DNA of 64,000 nucleotides, from contig NZ_JARUBL010000001.1 in NCBI RefSeq assembly GCF_029626155.1, positions 434,001 through 498,000 on the forward strand, written 5' to 3'. Positions 20,013 to 26,986 of this stretch are shown piece after piece. Both the position numbers and the translations under genes were made by a program. A model generated the notes under the pieces. It ran no database searches and was not told the origin of the DNA. It saw only the letters and a list, made by a program, of their open reading frames with translations. This stretch comes from Solwaraspora sp. WMMD1047. GTDB lineage: Bacteria > Actinomycetota > Actinomycetes > Mycobacteriales > Micromonosporaceae. Positions within the stretch are counted from its first letter, which is position 1, and each line of letters begins with the position of its first letter.

Positions 20013-20498
20013 ATGGTTTTCAGTGTCGGCGAGACCGTTGTTTACCCCCACCACGGGGCCGCACTCATCGAGGCAATCGAGACTCGGGTCGTCAAGGGCG
20101 AGGAGAAGCAGTACCTCGTCCTCAGGGTCGCTCAGGGTGACCTGACGGTGCGGGTGCCGGCCGAGAATGCCGAGATCGTCGGTGTGCGCGAGGTGGTCGG
20201 CGAGGAAGGCCTGGGCAAGGTCTTCGATGTTCTTCGTGCCCCGCACACCGAGGAGCCGACCAACTGGTCGCGGCGTTACAAGGCGAATCTGGAAAAGCTG
20301 GCCTCCGGCAACCCGCTCAAGGTCGCCGAGGTCGTTCGTGACCTGTGGCGTCGGGAGCGCGAGCGGGGTCTGTCGGCGGGCGAGAAGCGGATGCTCGCCA
20401 AGGCCCGCGACATCCTGGTCGGCGAGGTCGCGCTGGCTGAGAAGAGCACCAAGGACGAGGCGGAATCGCTTCTCGACAAGGTGCTCACCGAGGCATAG
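20013..20498 (+). CDS. carD: CarD-family RNA polymerase-binding regulator
   Basis: CarD binds the RNA polymerase beta subunit and stabilises open promoter complexes at rRNA and other promoters. The 161-residue protein has the N-terminal RID domain ([21 protein letters not shown], then [11 protein letters not shown]) and a helical C-terminal DNA-contact domain ([31 protein letters not shown] in part, [17 protein letters not shown]). Length and sequence match mycobacterial CarD, which is essential there. carD-ispD-ispF is the conserved actinobacterial order. Confidence 0.97.
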   Translation: MVFSVGETVVYPHHGAALIEAIETRVVKGEEKQYLVLRVAQGDLTVRVPAENAEIVGVREVVGEEGLGKVFDVLRAPHTEEPTNWSRRYKANLEKLASGNPLKVAEVVRDLWRRERERGLSAGEKRMLAKARDILVGEVALAEKSTKDEAESLLDKVLTEA

Positions 20499-20557
20499 GC
20501 GACCGCCCAACCCTCTGTGTGAAACACGTACCACGTGAAAAATCCAAGGACCGCGAC

Positions 20558-21250
20558 GTGACCGCGCAGCTCAATCCGTGCGGTGACGTCGCGGTCCTCG
20601 TTCCGGCCGCCGGTGCCGGGGTCCGGCTCGGCCCGGGTGCGCCGAAGGCCCTCCGTCCGCTGGCCGGTGAATCGCTGCTGGTCCACGCCGTTCGGCGAAT
20701 TGCCGCCGCGCCGTCGGTGCGGGTGATCGTGGTGGCGGCCCCGCCGGCCGAGACCGGCGCCGTCCGGCAGCTGCTGGCCGGGGTCGCCGACGTGACCGTG
20801 GTACCCGGCGGCGCCCACCGACAGGAGTCCGTGGCGGCGGCCCTGCGGGCGGTGCCGGCGGGTCCGGAGATCATCCTGGTGCACGACGCGGCCCGGGCGC
20901 TCGCCCCGACGCTGCTCTTCGAGTCGGTCGGCGCGGCGGTCCGCGCCGGCACCGACGCGGTCATCCCGGTGCTGCCGGTGGTCGACACCATCAAGGAGGT
21001 GTCGGCCGACGAGATGGTGCTCGGCACCGTGGACCGGGGCACGTTGCGCGCCGTCCAGACCCCGCAGGGCTTCCGCCGGTCGGTGTTGGCCGCGGCGCAC
21101 GCCGCCGCCGCTGGCCCGCTCACCGACGACGCCGGCCTGGTCGAAAAGCACGGGGTACGGGTGAAGTGCGTGCCCGGTTCGGCGTACGCCATGAAGATCA
21201 CCCAACCGTTCGACCTGGCGCTGGCCGAGCACCTGCTCGCCACCGGCTGA
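20558..21250 (+). CDS. ispD: 2-C-methyl-D-erythritol 4-phosphate cytidylyltransferase
   Basis: IspD couples CTP to MEP in the non-mevalonate isoprenoid pathway. The 230-residue product has the nucleotide loop VPAAGAGVRLGPGAPKAL, then GGAHRQESVAAAL, LVHDAARAL, PVVDTIKEV and TPQGFRRSVL, all diagnostic. GTG 20558 is chosen because AAGGA lies 8 nt upstream and the fold starts right after it; an in-frame GTG at 20519 would add 13 unconserved residues. It sits 59 bases after carD and 26 bases before ispF. The pathway would also supply prenyl diphosphates for the UbiA enzyme nearby. Confidence 0.95.
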   Translation: MTAQLNPCGDVAVLVPAAGAGVRLGPGAPKALRPLAGESLLVHAVRRIAAAPSVRVIVVAAPPAETGAVRQLLAGVADVTVVPGGAHRQESVAAALRAVPAGPEIILVHDAARALAPTLLFESVGAAVRAGTDAVIPVLPVVDTIKEVSADEMVLGTVDRGTLRAVQTPQGFRRSVLAAAHAAAAGPLTDDAGLVEKHGVRVKCVPGSAYAMKITQPFDLALAEHLLATG

Positions 21251-21276
21251 CCCGATCGGCCGCGTAGGCTGCCGAG

Positions 21277-21756
21277 GTGATCGTTCCCCGGGTCGGTGTG
21301 GGCACCGACGTGCACGCGTTCGCCCCCGACCGGGAGTGCTGGGTGGCCGGCCTGTACTGGCCGGGCGAGACCGGGCTGGCCGGGCACTCCGACGGTGACG
21401 TGGCCGCGCACGCCGCGTGCGACGCGCTGTTCGCCGCCGCCTCGCTCGGCGATCTCGGCGCCAACTTCGGTGTCGCCGAGCCGGAGTGGGCCGGCGCGCG
21501 GGGGGTGCTGCTGCTGGCCGAGGCCGCCCGCCGGGTCCGGGCCGCCGGCTTCGAGATCGGCAACATCTCGATCCAGGTGATCGGGGTACGGCCGAAGATC
21601 GGGCCGCGGCGGGCCGAGGCGCAGCGGTTGCTCGGCGAAGCGGTCGGCGCCCCGGTGGCGGTCTCGGGCACCACGACCGACGGACTCGGCCTCACCGGCC
21701 GGGCCGAGGGACTGGCGGGCGTGGCGGTGGCCCTGGTGGTCCCCACCGGGTCCTGA
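21277..21756 (+). CDS. ispF: 2-C-methyl-D-erythritol 2,4-cyclodiphosphate synthase
   Basis: IspF cyclises CDP-ME 2-phosphate. The 159-residue protein has the Zn ligands in GTDVHAF (Asp11, His13) and in [16 protein letters not shown] (His45), then [20 protein letters not shown] and the conserved end [26 protein letters not shown]. The start is GTG. TAGGCT (21265-21270) ends 6 nt upstream, so it may have its own leaderless transcript besides reading through from ispD. Two hairpins follow the gene. Confidence 0.96.
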   Translation: MIVPRVGVGTDVHAFAPDRECWVAGLYWPGETGLAGHSDGDVAAHAACDALFAAASLGDLGANFGVAEPEWAGARGVLLLAEAARRVRAAGFEIGNISIQVIGVRPKIGPRRAEAQRLLGEAVGAPVAVSGTTTDGLGLTGRAEGLAGVAVALVVPTGS

Positions 21757-21800
21757 CCCGATCCGGCAGCGCGGCCGGCACCCGGGCCGGCATCGGCAGG

Positions 21801-21897
21801 GCCGACGCCGGCCGGCCGACCACCTGGGCCGGCGTCGGCGGGGCCGGCACCGAGGCGACGCCGGCCGACAACCTGGACCGGCGTCGGCGGGGCCGGT
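21801..21897. repeat. Two tandem repeat units forming consecutive hairpins after ispF
   Basis: The motif CGGCGTCGGCGGGGCCGG occurs twice, 49 bases apart (21830-21847 and 21879-21896). Each copy is the right side of a hairpin: arms 21801-21813 with 21827-21839 (13 bp, perfect) and 21856-21864 with 21878-21886 (9 bp). Both have 13-base loops. Probably the ispF terminator region, with a duplicated unit. Confidence 0.6.
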
Positions 21898-21937
21898 GGT
21901 GGCGTCGGCGGCGGGCGTCATTGGCTACTCTCGGGCC

Positions 21938-23149
21938 GTGTCCAGCGAAGCCGACCCACCCGCCGATTTCGACGGCTACCTCCAGCGGGCCGGGCTCCTC
22001 GCCGAGTTGGGCCGCTACGACGAGGCGGCCGCCGAACTCGGTTTCGCGCTCGCGCTGTCGCCCGGCGACGGCGCGGCCGCCGTGCTGTTGGCGCGGGTGC
22101 ACCTCGCCGGTGACCGGCCCGCCGACGCGCTCGCCGCGGTGGACGCGGCGTTGGCCGCCGCGCCCGCCGAGCCGGCGACGCTTGTCACCCGGGCGTTCGC
22201 CCTGATCGATCTGCGCCGGTTCGGCGAGGCGGCTCAGCTGGCGGACCTCCTGCTCACCACCGGTCCCGCGGACCCGTACGCCCAGCGCAGCGCGGCGGCG
22301 ATCCTGGCCGAGGCGCGCAACGGACAGGTCGCGCTCAACGCGGCCTGGCGCAGTGTGGAACTCGGGCCGGCGGACGCGCAGAACCATCTGGTGCTCGGCC
22401 TGGTGTCGGCCCGGTTGGGCCTGTTCGACCTGGCTGAACGGGGTTACCGGGAGGCGCTGCGGCTCGATCCCGAACTCGCCGAGGTGACGAGCGACGTCGG
22501 GGTGATCCGGCTGGAGTCGCGCCGTTACTCGCTGGCGCTGGCCGAACTGGCCGAGGCGGCAGCCCTGCTGCCACCCCCACCGCCCCCGCCGCCACCCGCC
22601 GGGGCGCCCCCGGTGAGTCCGGCGCCCCCCGCGAGTCCCGGGCCGCCGGTGACTCCGGGGTCGCCCGTGAGTCCAGGGACGCCCTTCAGCCCAGGGTCGC
22701 CGGTGAGTCCCGGGCCGCCGCCGCCCGGGGCGCCGGGCCGATCGGCCGGTGGCGCGCCGGTCGGGCGGCCCCCGGTCGCCGAGGGCCTGCGGCAGCTCGT
22801 CGGGTACGGGGCCGGCTACGCGGTCGCGGCGACCGTGCTGGTCGCCTGCCTGGCGGCCGGCAACGCGGCCATCTCCCGGCTCTTCGCGGTGCTGGCGGCG
22901 GTCGCCGGCTTCGTCCTGCTGTGGAGCGTGGGCCGGCGGTTGCCGGGCCTGCTGGGGACGCTGCTGCCGGCGCTGGTGCGGCGGGACCGCGGGCTCGGGT
23001 TGTCGATCTACGCCGTGCTGGCCGGACCCGGCCTGGTCCTCCTCTATGCCCTGGTCGGCACGCCGTGGCCGTTGGTGCTGGCGATCGCCGCCTCGGCGAT
23101 CGCCCAGCTCGTGGTGCTGCGCCGCCCGATGCCGCCGCCGATCTCCTGA
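21938..23149 (+). CDS. TPR-repeat membrane protein
   Basis: The 403-residue product has four to five tetratricopeptide-like helix pairs (about 10-200; AGLLAELGRYDEAAAELGFAL, LGLFDLAERGYREALRLDPEL in part), a low-complexity Pro/Gly/Ser linker (about 215-280), then four transmembrane helices to the C-terminus (AVAATVLVACLAAGNAAI, LFAVLAAVAGFVLLW, GLVLLYALVG, LVLAIAASAIAQLVVL). It is probably a cytoplasmic scaffold tethered to the membrane; partners are unknown. GTG 21938 is preferred because TACTCT (21926-21931) lies 6 nt ahead. Its stop is part of a hairpin shared with the convergent hmgA. Confidence 0.72.
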   Translation: MSSEADPPADFDGYLQRAGLLAELGRYDEAAAELGFALALSPGDGAAAVLLARVHLAGDRPADALAAVDAALAAAPAEPATLVTRAFALIDLRRFGEAAQLADLLLTTGPADPYAQRSAAAILAEARNGQVALNAAWRSVELGPADAQNHLVLGLVSARLGLFDLAERGYREALRLDPELAEVTSDVGVIRLESRRYSLALAELAEAAALLPPPPPPPPPAGAPPVSPAPPASPGPPVTPGSPVSPGTPFSPGSPVSPGPPPPGAPGRSAGGAPVGRPPVAEGLRQLVGYGAGYAVAATVLVACLAAGNAAISRLFAVLAAVAGFVLLWSVGRRLPGLLGTLLPALVRRDRGLGLSIYAVLAGPGLVLLYALVGTPWPLVLAIAASAIAQLVVLRRPMPPPIS

Positions 23150-23169
23150 CCGGCCGGCCGCCGGTCAGG
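23145..23169. terminator. Bidirectional hairpin overlapping two stop codons
   Basis: Perfect 10-bp arms (23145-23154 and 23160-23169, CCTGACCGGC / GCCGGTCAGG) with a 5-base loop span the stop codons of both convergent genes. The shared TGA lies in the stem. There is no U-tract. Confidence 0.6.
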
Positions 23170-24346
23170 TCCGCGGGTCGCGGGCCCAGGTCCAGGCGTA
23201 CCCGGTGTCCTCGCAGGCCAGGGCCGGCTCGCAGAGGTCGAGCGGGCGGAAGGTGTCGACCATGACGGCGAGCTCGTCGAAGTAGTCGGCCCCGATGGCC
23301 CGTTCGGCGGCCCCCGGTTGCGGGCCGTGGGTGAAGCCGGCCGGGTGCAGCGAGATCGAGCCCTGCTCGATGCCGGAGCCACGCCGGGCCTCGTAGTTCC
23401 CGCCGGTGTAGAAGAGCATCTCGTCGGAGTCGACGTTGTGGTGGTTGTACGGCACCGGGACGGCCAGCGGGTGGTAGTCGACCTTGCGGGGCACGAAGGA
23501 GCAGATCACGAAGTTGGGGCCCTGGAAGGTCTGGTGCACCGGCGGCGGCTGGTGCACCCGGCCGGTGATCGGCTCGAAGTCGTGGATCGAGAACGCCCAT
23601 GGGTAGAGGTGGCCGTCCCAGCCGACCACGTCGAACGGGTGGTGTGCGTACACGTAGCGGGTCCAGCCCCGCCGGTGCCGGACGTAGACCTCGGCCTCCT
23701 CGTCCTCGTCGGCCAGCAGCGGCGCGGTCGGCCCCCGGACGTCGCGCTCGCAGTAGGGCGAGTGTTCGAGGAACTGCCCACGTACGGAGAGGTAGCGCCT
23801 GGGTGGGCCGATGTGGCCGGTGGCTTCGACGGTGAGCAGGCGGACCGGGTCGGGGGCGATCGGGACCACCCGGTGCACCACCGAAGTTGGGATGATCACG
23901 TAGTCGCCGGCGGTCACGCCGAGCACGCCGAAGGTCGACTCGATCCGCGCCGCGCCGGACTCGACGTAGAGGCACTCGTCGCCGACGGCGTTGCGGTACA
24001 GCGGCGAGGGCTGGTCGGCGACGACGTACGAGATCCGGACGTCGTCGTTTGCCAGCAGCGGCTGCCGGCCGAGCACGGCATCGGCGCCGCCGGCGTGTCC
24101 GTCGAGTTTGTGGGTGCGCAGATGCCGTGGCTTGAGGGGGAGGTTGGGCAGCCGGGTCCAGGTCGGCGCCGGGTACTCCTCGGCGGAGAGGATCGCGGTC
24201 GGCAGGTGGCGGTGGTAGAGCAGGGAGGAGTCGGCGGAGAAGCCCTCCTGGCCCATCAACTCCTCCGCGTAGAGGCTGCCGTCGGGCTGGCGGAACTGGG
24301 TGTGGCGTTTGCGGGGCACCTCGCCGACGCTGCGGTAGTACGGCAT
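23165..24346 (-). CDS. hmgA: Homogentisate 1,2-dioxygenase
   Basis: HmgA opens the ring of homogentisate to maleylacetoacetate in tyrosine/phenylalanine catabolism. The 393-residue cupin-fold protein begins MPYYRSVGEVPRKRHTQFR and has the family segments GEEL-like YAEELMGQEGFS, GDECLYVESGAA, GDYVIIPTSVVHRV, and the Fe(II) ligand region NHHNVDSDEMLFYTGGN with SLHPAGFTHGPQPGA. ATG 24346 is chosen because a strong SD (GGAGGTGGAC) precedes it and the family starts there. It is divergent from an unknown gene that leads into fahA, with palindromes in the 94-base gap. Confidence 0.95.
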   Translation of the reverse strand: MPYYRSVGEVPRKRHTQFRQPDGSLYAEELMGQEGFSADSSLLYHRHLPTAILSAEEYPAPTWTRLPNLPLKPRHLRTHKLDGHAGGADAVLGRQPLLANDDVRISYVVADQPSPLYRNAVGDECLYVESGAARIESTFGVLGVTAGDYVIIPTSVVHRVVPIAPDPVRLLTVEATGHIGPPRRYLSVRGQFLEHSPYCERDVRGPTAPLLADEDEEAEVYVRHRRGWTRYVYAHHPFDVVGWDGHLYPWAFSIHDFEPITGRVHQPPPVHQTFQGPNFVICSFVPRKVDYHPLAVPVPYNHHNVDSDEMLFYTGGNYEARRGSGIEQGSISLHPAGFTHGPQPGAAERAIGADYFDELAVMVDTFRPLDLCEPALACEDTGYAWTWARDPRT

Positions 24347-24385
24347 GTCCACCTCCGTTTTGTCCCAGTCAGCGGCCGGCAATGC

Positions 24386-24421
24386 CCGATAATCGGACGC
24401 TGTTGTCCGCTACTCGTAGCG
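24386..24421. promoter_or_regulatory. Three small palindromes in the hmgA / fahA-operon divergent promoter
   Basis: CCGAT-A-ATCGG (24386-24396), CGGAC-N6-GTCCG (24394-24409) and CGCTAC-TC-GTAGCG (24408-24421) are packed into the 94-base gap. A TTGTCC (24403-24408) / TAAGTT (24427-24432) pair with 18-base spacing reads toward the rightward gene, and the third palindrome fills the -35/-10 spacer, where a repressor would block transcription. The regulator is not identified. Confidence 0.45.
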
Positions 24422-24440
24422 TCCCGTAAGTTCTGTAGTC

Positions 24441-25298
24441 GTGTCAACGCAGGTGCCCCGGCTGCTCGACAGCCTCGTCGACGACGCCGCCGTCTTCCCG
24501 CCGGGCAGCGTCCCGCTGCCCGAGGCGGTGGCCGCGCACCGCCGGCACCGCACCTCCTGGTACGCGAACCTGGTCGGACCGCTGCTGGTCCCGGCCTCGG
24601 ACCTGCGGTCCCTGCCGGTGCTGCTCGACGACGACGAGCGGATCGAGATCGGGGTGGTCGGCGACGTACCCATCCCCCGGCTGTACCCACTGCGGGACGC
24701 CCTCGATCCGCGGATCCGGGTCCGCCAGGTGGAGGCGGCGGTGGCCAAGCGGGGCGAGGACCCGCAACTCGGCCTGGCCGAGCTGATGGGCCTGCCGGCC
24801 CACGTCGACGACGCCGACGTTTACGCCGAGATCCCGCTGACCTGGGGCCTGCTGCGCGCCCTGGACACGCTGGCCCGGGAGCGGGCGAGTGGGAAGCGGG
24901 TGGCGGCGAAGTTCCGCACCGGCGGGCTGGCCGCCGAGCTCTTCCCGACGCCGGTCGAGCTGGCCGCCGTGATCTGCGCCTGCCGCGACCGGGAGCTGCC
25001 GTTCAAGCTCACCGCGGGGCTGCACCACGCGATCCGGCACGTCGACCCGGAGACCGGTTTCACCCACCACGGGTTCGTCAACGTACTGGTGGGAGTGCAG
25101 GCGGCGGACGAGGGCGGCGAGGTGGCCGACGTCGCGGAACTGCTCGCCGCCACCGATCCACTGGTGCTGGTCGAGCGGGTACGCGGCGGGCGGGCCGCCG
25201 ACCGCCCGCTCTGGGCCGGCTTCGGCTCGTGCAGCATCGTGGAACCACTCACCGATCTGGTCCGACTCGGGCTGGTGGACGGGGGATTCGAGGCATGA
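24441..25298 (+). CDS. Conserved protein of unknown function in the homogentisate operon
   Basis: I do not recognise a characterised family. The 285-residue cytosolic product has strongly patterned motifs: DDAAVFPPGSVPLPEAVAAH near the N-terminus, AAKFRTGGLAAELFP near 155, ELPFKLTAGLHHAIRHV near 185 and HHGFVNVLVG near 210. The Lys/Arg/His content and strand spacing suggest a TIM-barrel-like enzyme. It overlaps the fahA start by 4 bases (ATGA) and is divergent from hmgA, so a role in homogentisate breakdown is likely. The isomerase between hmgA and fahA products is not otherwise visible here. The start is GTG; TAAGTT lies 8 nt upstream. Confidence 0.7.
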   Translation: MSTQVPRLLDSLVDDAAVFPPGSVPLPEAVAAHRRHRTSWYANLVGPLLVPASDLRSLPVLLDDDERIEIGVVGDVPIPRLYPLRDALDPRIRVRQVEAAVAKRGEDPQLGLAELMGLPAHVDDADVYAEIPLTWGLLRALDTLARERASGKRVAAKFRTGGLAAELFPTPVELAAVICACRDRELPFKLTAGLHHAIRHVDPETGFTHHGFVNVLVGVQAADEGGEVADVAELLAATDPLVLVERVRGGRAADRPLWAGFGSCSIVEPLTDLVRLGLVDGGFEA

Positions 25299-26503
25299 GC
25301 TGGCTGACGGCCGCGGCGGGATCGCCGTACGGGATCCACAACCTGCCGTACGGCGTCTTCGCCCACGCCGGCCGCCCGGCCAGGATCGGGGTCCGGATCG
25401 CCGACGCCGTGCTGGACCTGGCCGGCGCCGAGGAGGCCGGGCTGATCCTGGCCGGCGGCGCGCTGCGTGAACCCACCCTGAACGCGTTCCTGGCGCTCGG
25501 CCGGCCGCAGTGGACGGCGGTGCGGCACCGGATCGTCGAGCTGCTCACCGAGCCGGAGCACGAGGCGGCGGTGCGGCCGTTGCTGATCCCGCTGACGGAG
25601 GTGGCCCTGCGGCTGCCGATCGAGGTCGCCGACTACGTCGACTTCTACTCCTCGGAGCAGCACGCGAGCAACGTCGGGCAGATCTTCCGGCCCGGCCAGC
25701 CGGCGTTGCCGCCGAACTGGAAACACCTGCCGATCGGCTACCACGGCCGAGCCGGCACCGTCGTGGTCTCGGACACCCCGGTGGTACGCCCGTGCGGCCA
25801 GCTTCCGACCGGAGCGGGGACGCCCGTCTTCGGCCCCTCCGGCAAGCTGGACATCGAGGCCGAGGTCGGGTTCGTGGTGGGGCCGGGCACCCGGTTGGGT
25901 GAACCGGTCGGCGTCGCGGATCTGCACGACCACGTCTTCGGGCTGCTGCTGGTCAACGACTGGTCGGCCCGGGACATCCAGGCCTGGGAATATCAGCCGC
26001 TCGGGCCGTTCCTCGGTAAGTCCTTCGCCACCTCGGTCTCGCCCTGGCTGGTGCCGCTGGACGCGCTCGCCGACGCCTGGGTGCCGGCGCCGGTGCCGGA
26101 GCCGCCGGTGCTGGACTACCTGCGTGACGTCCCGCACCTCGGTCTCGACCTGCGGCTGGCCGTCGACTGGAACGGTGACCGGGTCAGCGAGCCGCCGTTC
26201 GCCACCATGTACTGGACCCCGGCCCAGCAGCTGGCCCATCTCACCGTGAACGGCGCGACCCTGCGCACCGGCGACCTGTTCGCCTCCGGCACCGTCTCGG
26301 GTCCACGCCGGGACCAGGTCGGCTCCTTCCTGGAGCTGACCTGGGGCGGCCGTGAGCCGCTGACCCTGTCGGACGGTTCCACCCGGACCTTCCTGGCCGA
26401 CGGCGACACCGTCACCATAAGCGGCACGGCTCCCGGCCCGGACGGTACGACCGTCGGGCTCGGTGCGGTCACCGGAACTGTCCGGCCCGCCCGCGCGGCC
26501 TGA
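25295..26503 (+). CDS. fahA: Fumarylacetoacetase
   Basis: Fumarylacetoacetase splits fumarylacetoacetate into fumarate and acetoacetate, the last step of tyrosine catabolism. The 402-residue protein has the N-terminal FAH domain, then DYVDFYSSEQHASNVGQIF (catalytic His region), the metal ligands in DIEAEVGFVVG and VNDWSARDIQAWE, and PLGPFLGKSFATSVSPW and GTVSGP. The ATG lies in the ATGA overlap with the preceding gene; the frame is open much further upstream, but that part overlaps other real genes. Fumarate made here could enter the fumarase encoded at 39-41 kb. Confidence 0.95.
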   Translation: MSWLTAAAGSPYGIHNLPYGVFAHAGRPARIGVRIADAVLDLAGAEEAGLILAGGALREPTLNAFLALGRPQWTAVRHRIVELLTEPEHEAAVRPLLIPLTEVALRLPIEVADYVDFYSSEQHASNVGQIFRPGQPALPPNWKHLPIGYHGRAGTVVVSDTPVVRPCGQLPTGAGTPVFGPSGKLDIEAEVGFVVGPGTRLGEPVGVADLHDHVFGLLLVNDWSARDIQAWEYQPLGPFLGKSFATSVSPWLVPLDALADAWVPAPVPEPPVLDYLRDVPHLGLDLRLAVDWNGDRVSEPPFATMYWTPAQQLAHLTVNGATLRTGDLFASGTVSGPRRDQVGSFLELTWGGREPLTLSDGSTRTFLADGDTVTISGTAPGPDGTTVGLGAVTGTVRPARAA

Positions 26504-26532
26504 TCGCACCGGCTGTCCGACGGAGAGTCACG

Positions 26533-26615
26533 GCGCAATCACAGTATGGTGATGCGCTCTTTGTGGTACATCTAGCGGTTGAAAGCCGCATACGTCCGTA
26601 CAACGGGCGTTTTTT
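26533..26615 (+). ncRNA. Candidate structured RNA of three hairpins
   Basis: Between fahA and the DUF397 gene three stems follow each other: 26533-26542 with 26549-26557 (9 bp with one bulged A, 6-base loop), 26575-26580 with 26584-26589 (GCGG/CCGC core) and 26592-26598 with 26604-26610 followed by five or six T. The last is a classical terminator, rare in such GC-rich DNA. It could be a small RNA, a leader attenuator for the DUF397 gene or simply an elaborate fahA 3' end. No promoter was recognised. Confidence 0.3.
26592..26615 (+). terminator. Intrinsic terminator with U-tract
   Basis: Stem ACGTCCG / CGGGCGT (7 bp with one G-U, loop TACAA), followed by a T-run at 26610-26615. It lies 88 bases after the fahA stop and 20 bases before the DUF397 start codon. 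Confidence 0.6.
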
Positions 26616-26635
26616 CGTGTCGAAAGGTATTAGCG

Positions 26636-26839
26636 ATGATGGACTTTTCCGGCGCCGTATGGCGCACCAGCAGCCGCTCGAACGACCAGGGGCTCTGCAT
26701 CGAGGTGGCCGACAACCTGGTCGGCGTGGTGGGAGTCCGGGACTCCAAGGACCCGGGCGGCCCGGTGCTCGCGGTGAGCCCGCCGGGGTGGGCGGCCTTC
26801 GTGGCGGCGGCCGCCGCCGACCGGTTCGAGCGGGGGTGA
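26636..26839 (+). CDS. DUF397 domain protein
   Basis: The 67-residue product reads DFSGAVWRTSSRSNDQGLC, IEVADNL, VGVRDSKDPGGPVLAVSPPGWAAFV, the complete DUF397 pattern. These small actinobacterial proteins usually sit next to an XRE-type regulator (as in the BldB/WhiJ-associated pairs of Streptomyces) and are thought to modulate it. No such partner is adjacent here, so this is an orphan copy. Two ATG codons are adjacent (26636 and 26639); AAAGG is upstream. An intrinsic terminator sits right before it, so expression may depend on read-through or an unseen promoter. Confidence 0.85.
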   Translation: MMDFSGAVWRTSSRSNDQGLCIEVADNLVGVVGVRDSKDPGGPVLAVSPPGWAAFVAAAAADRFERG

Positions 26840-26986
26840 CCTGACCGCTCGCAGCGGCGGCCCGGCGCCTCCCCGAGCGGAAGCGCCGGACCGCCGACGA
26901 CGGGTCGGCCGAGCCGGCCCGAACCATGGTCACCTGGCAGGTTCCGTCCGATCCGGCGCCGGTAGGGTGCCCGGCGGAGGTGTCCG

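Noticed and set aside
23318-25294. Upstream extension of the fahA frame over 1.9 kb
   Set aside because: The translation is Gly/Arg-rich without domains and overlies hmgA and the unknown gene; the ATG in the ATGA overlap is the real start.
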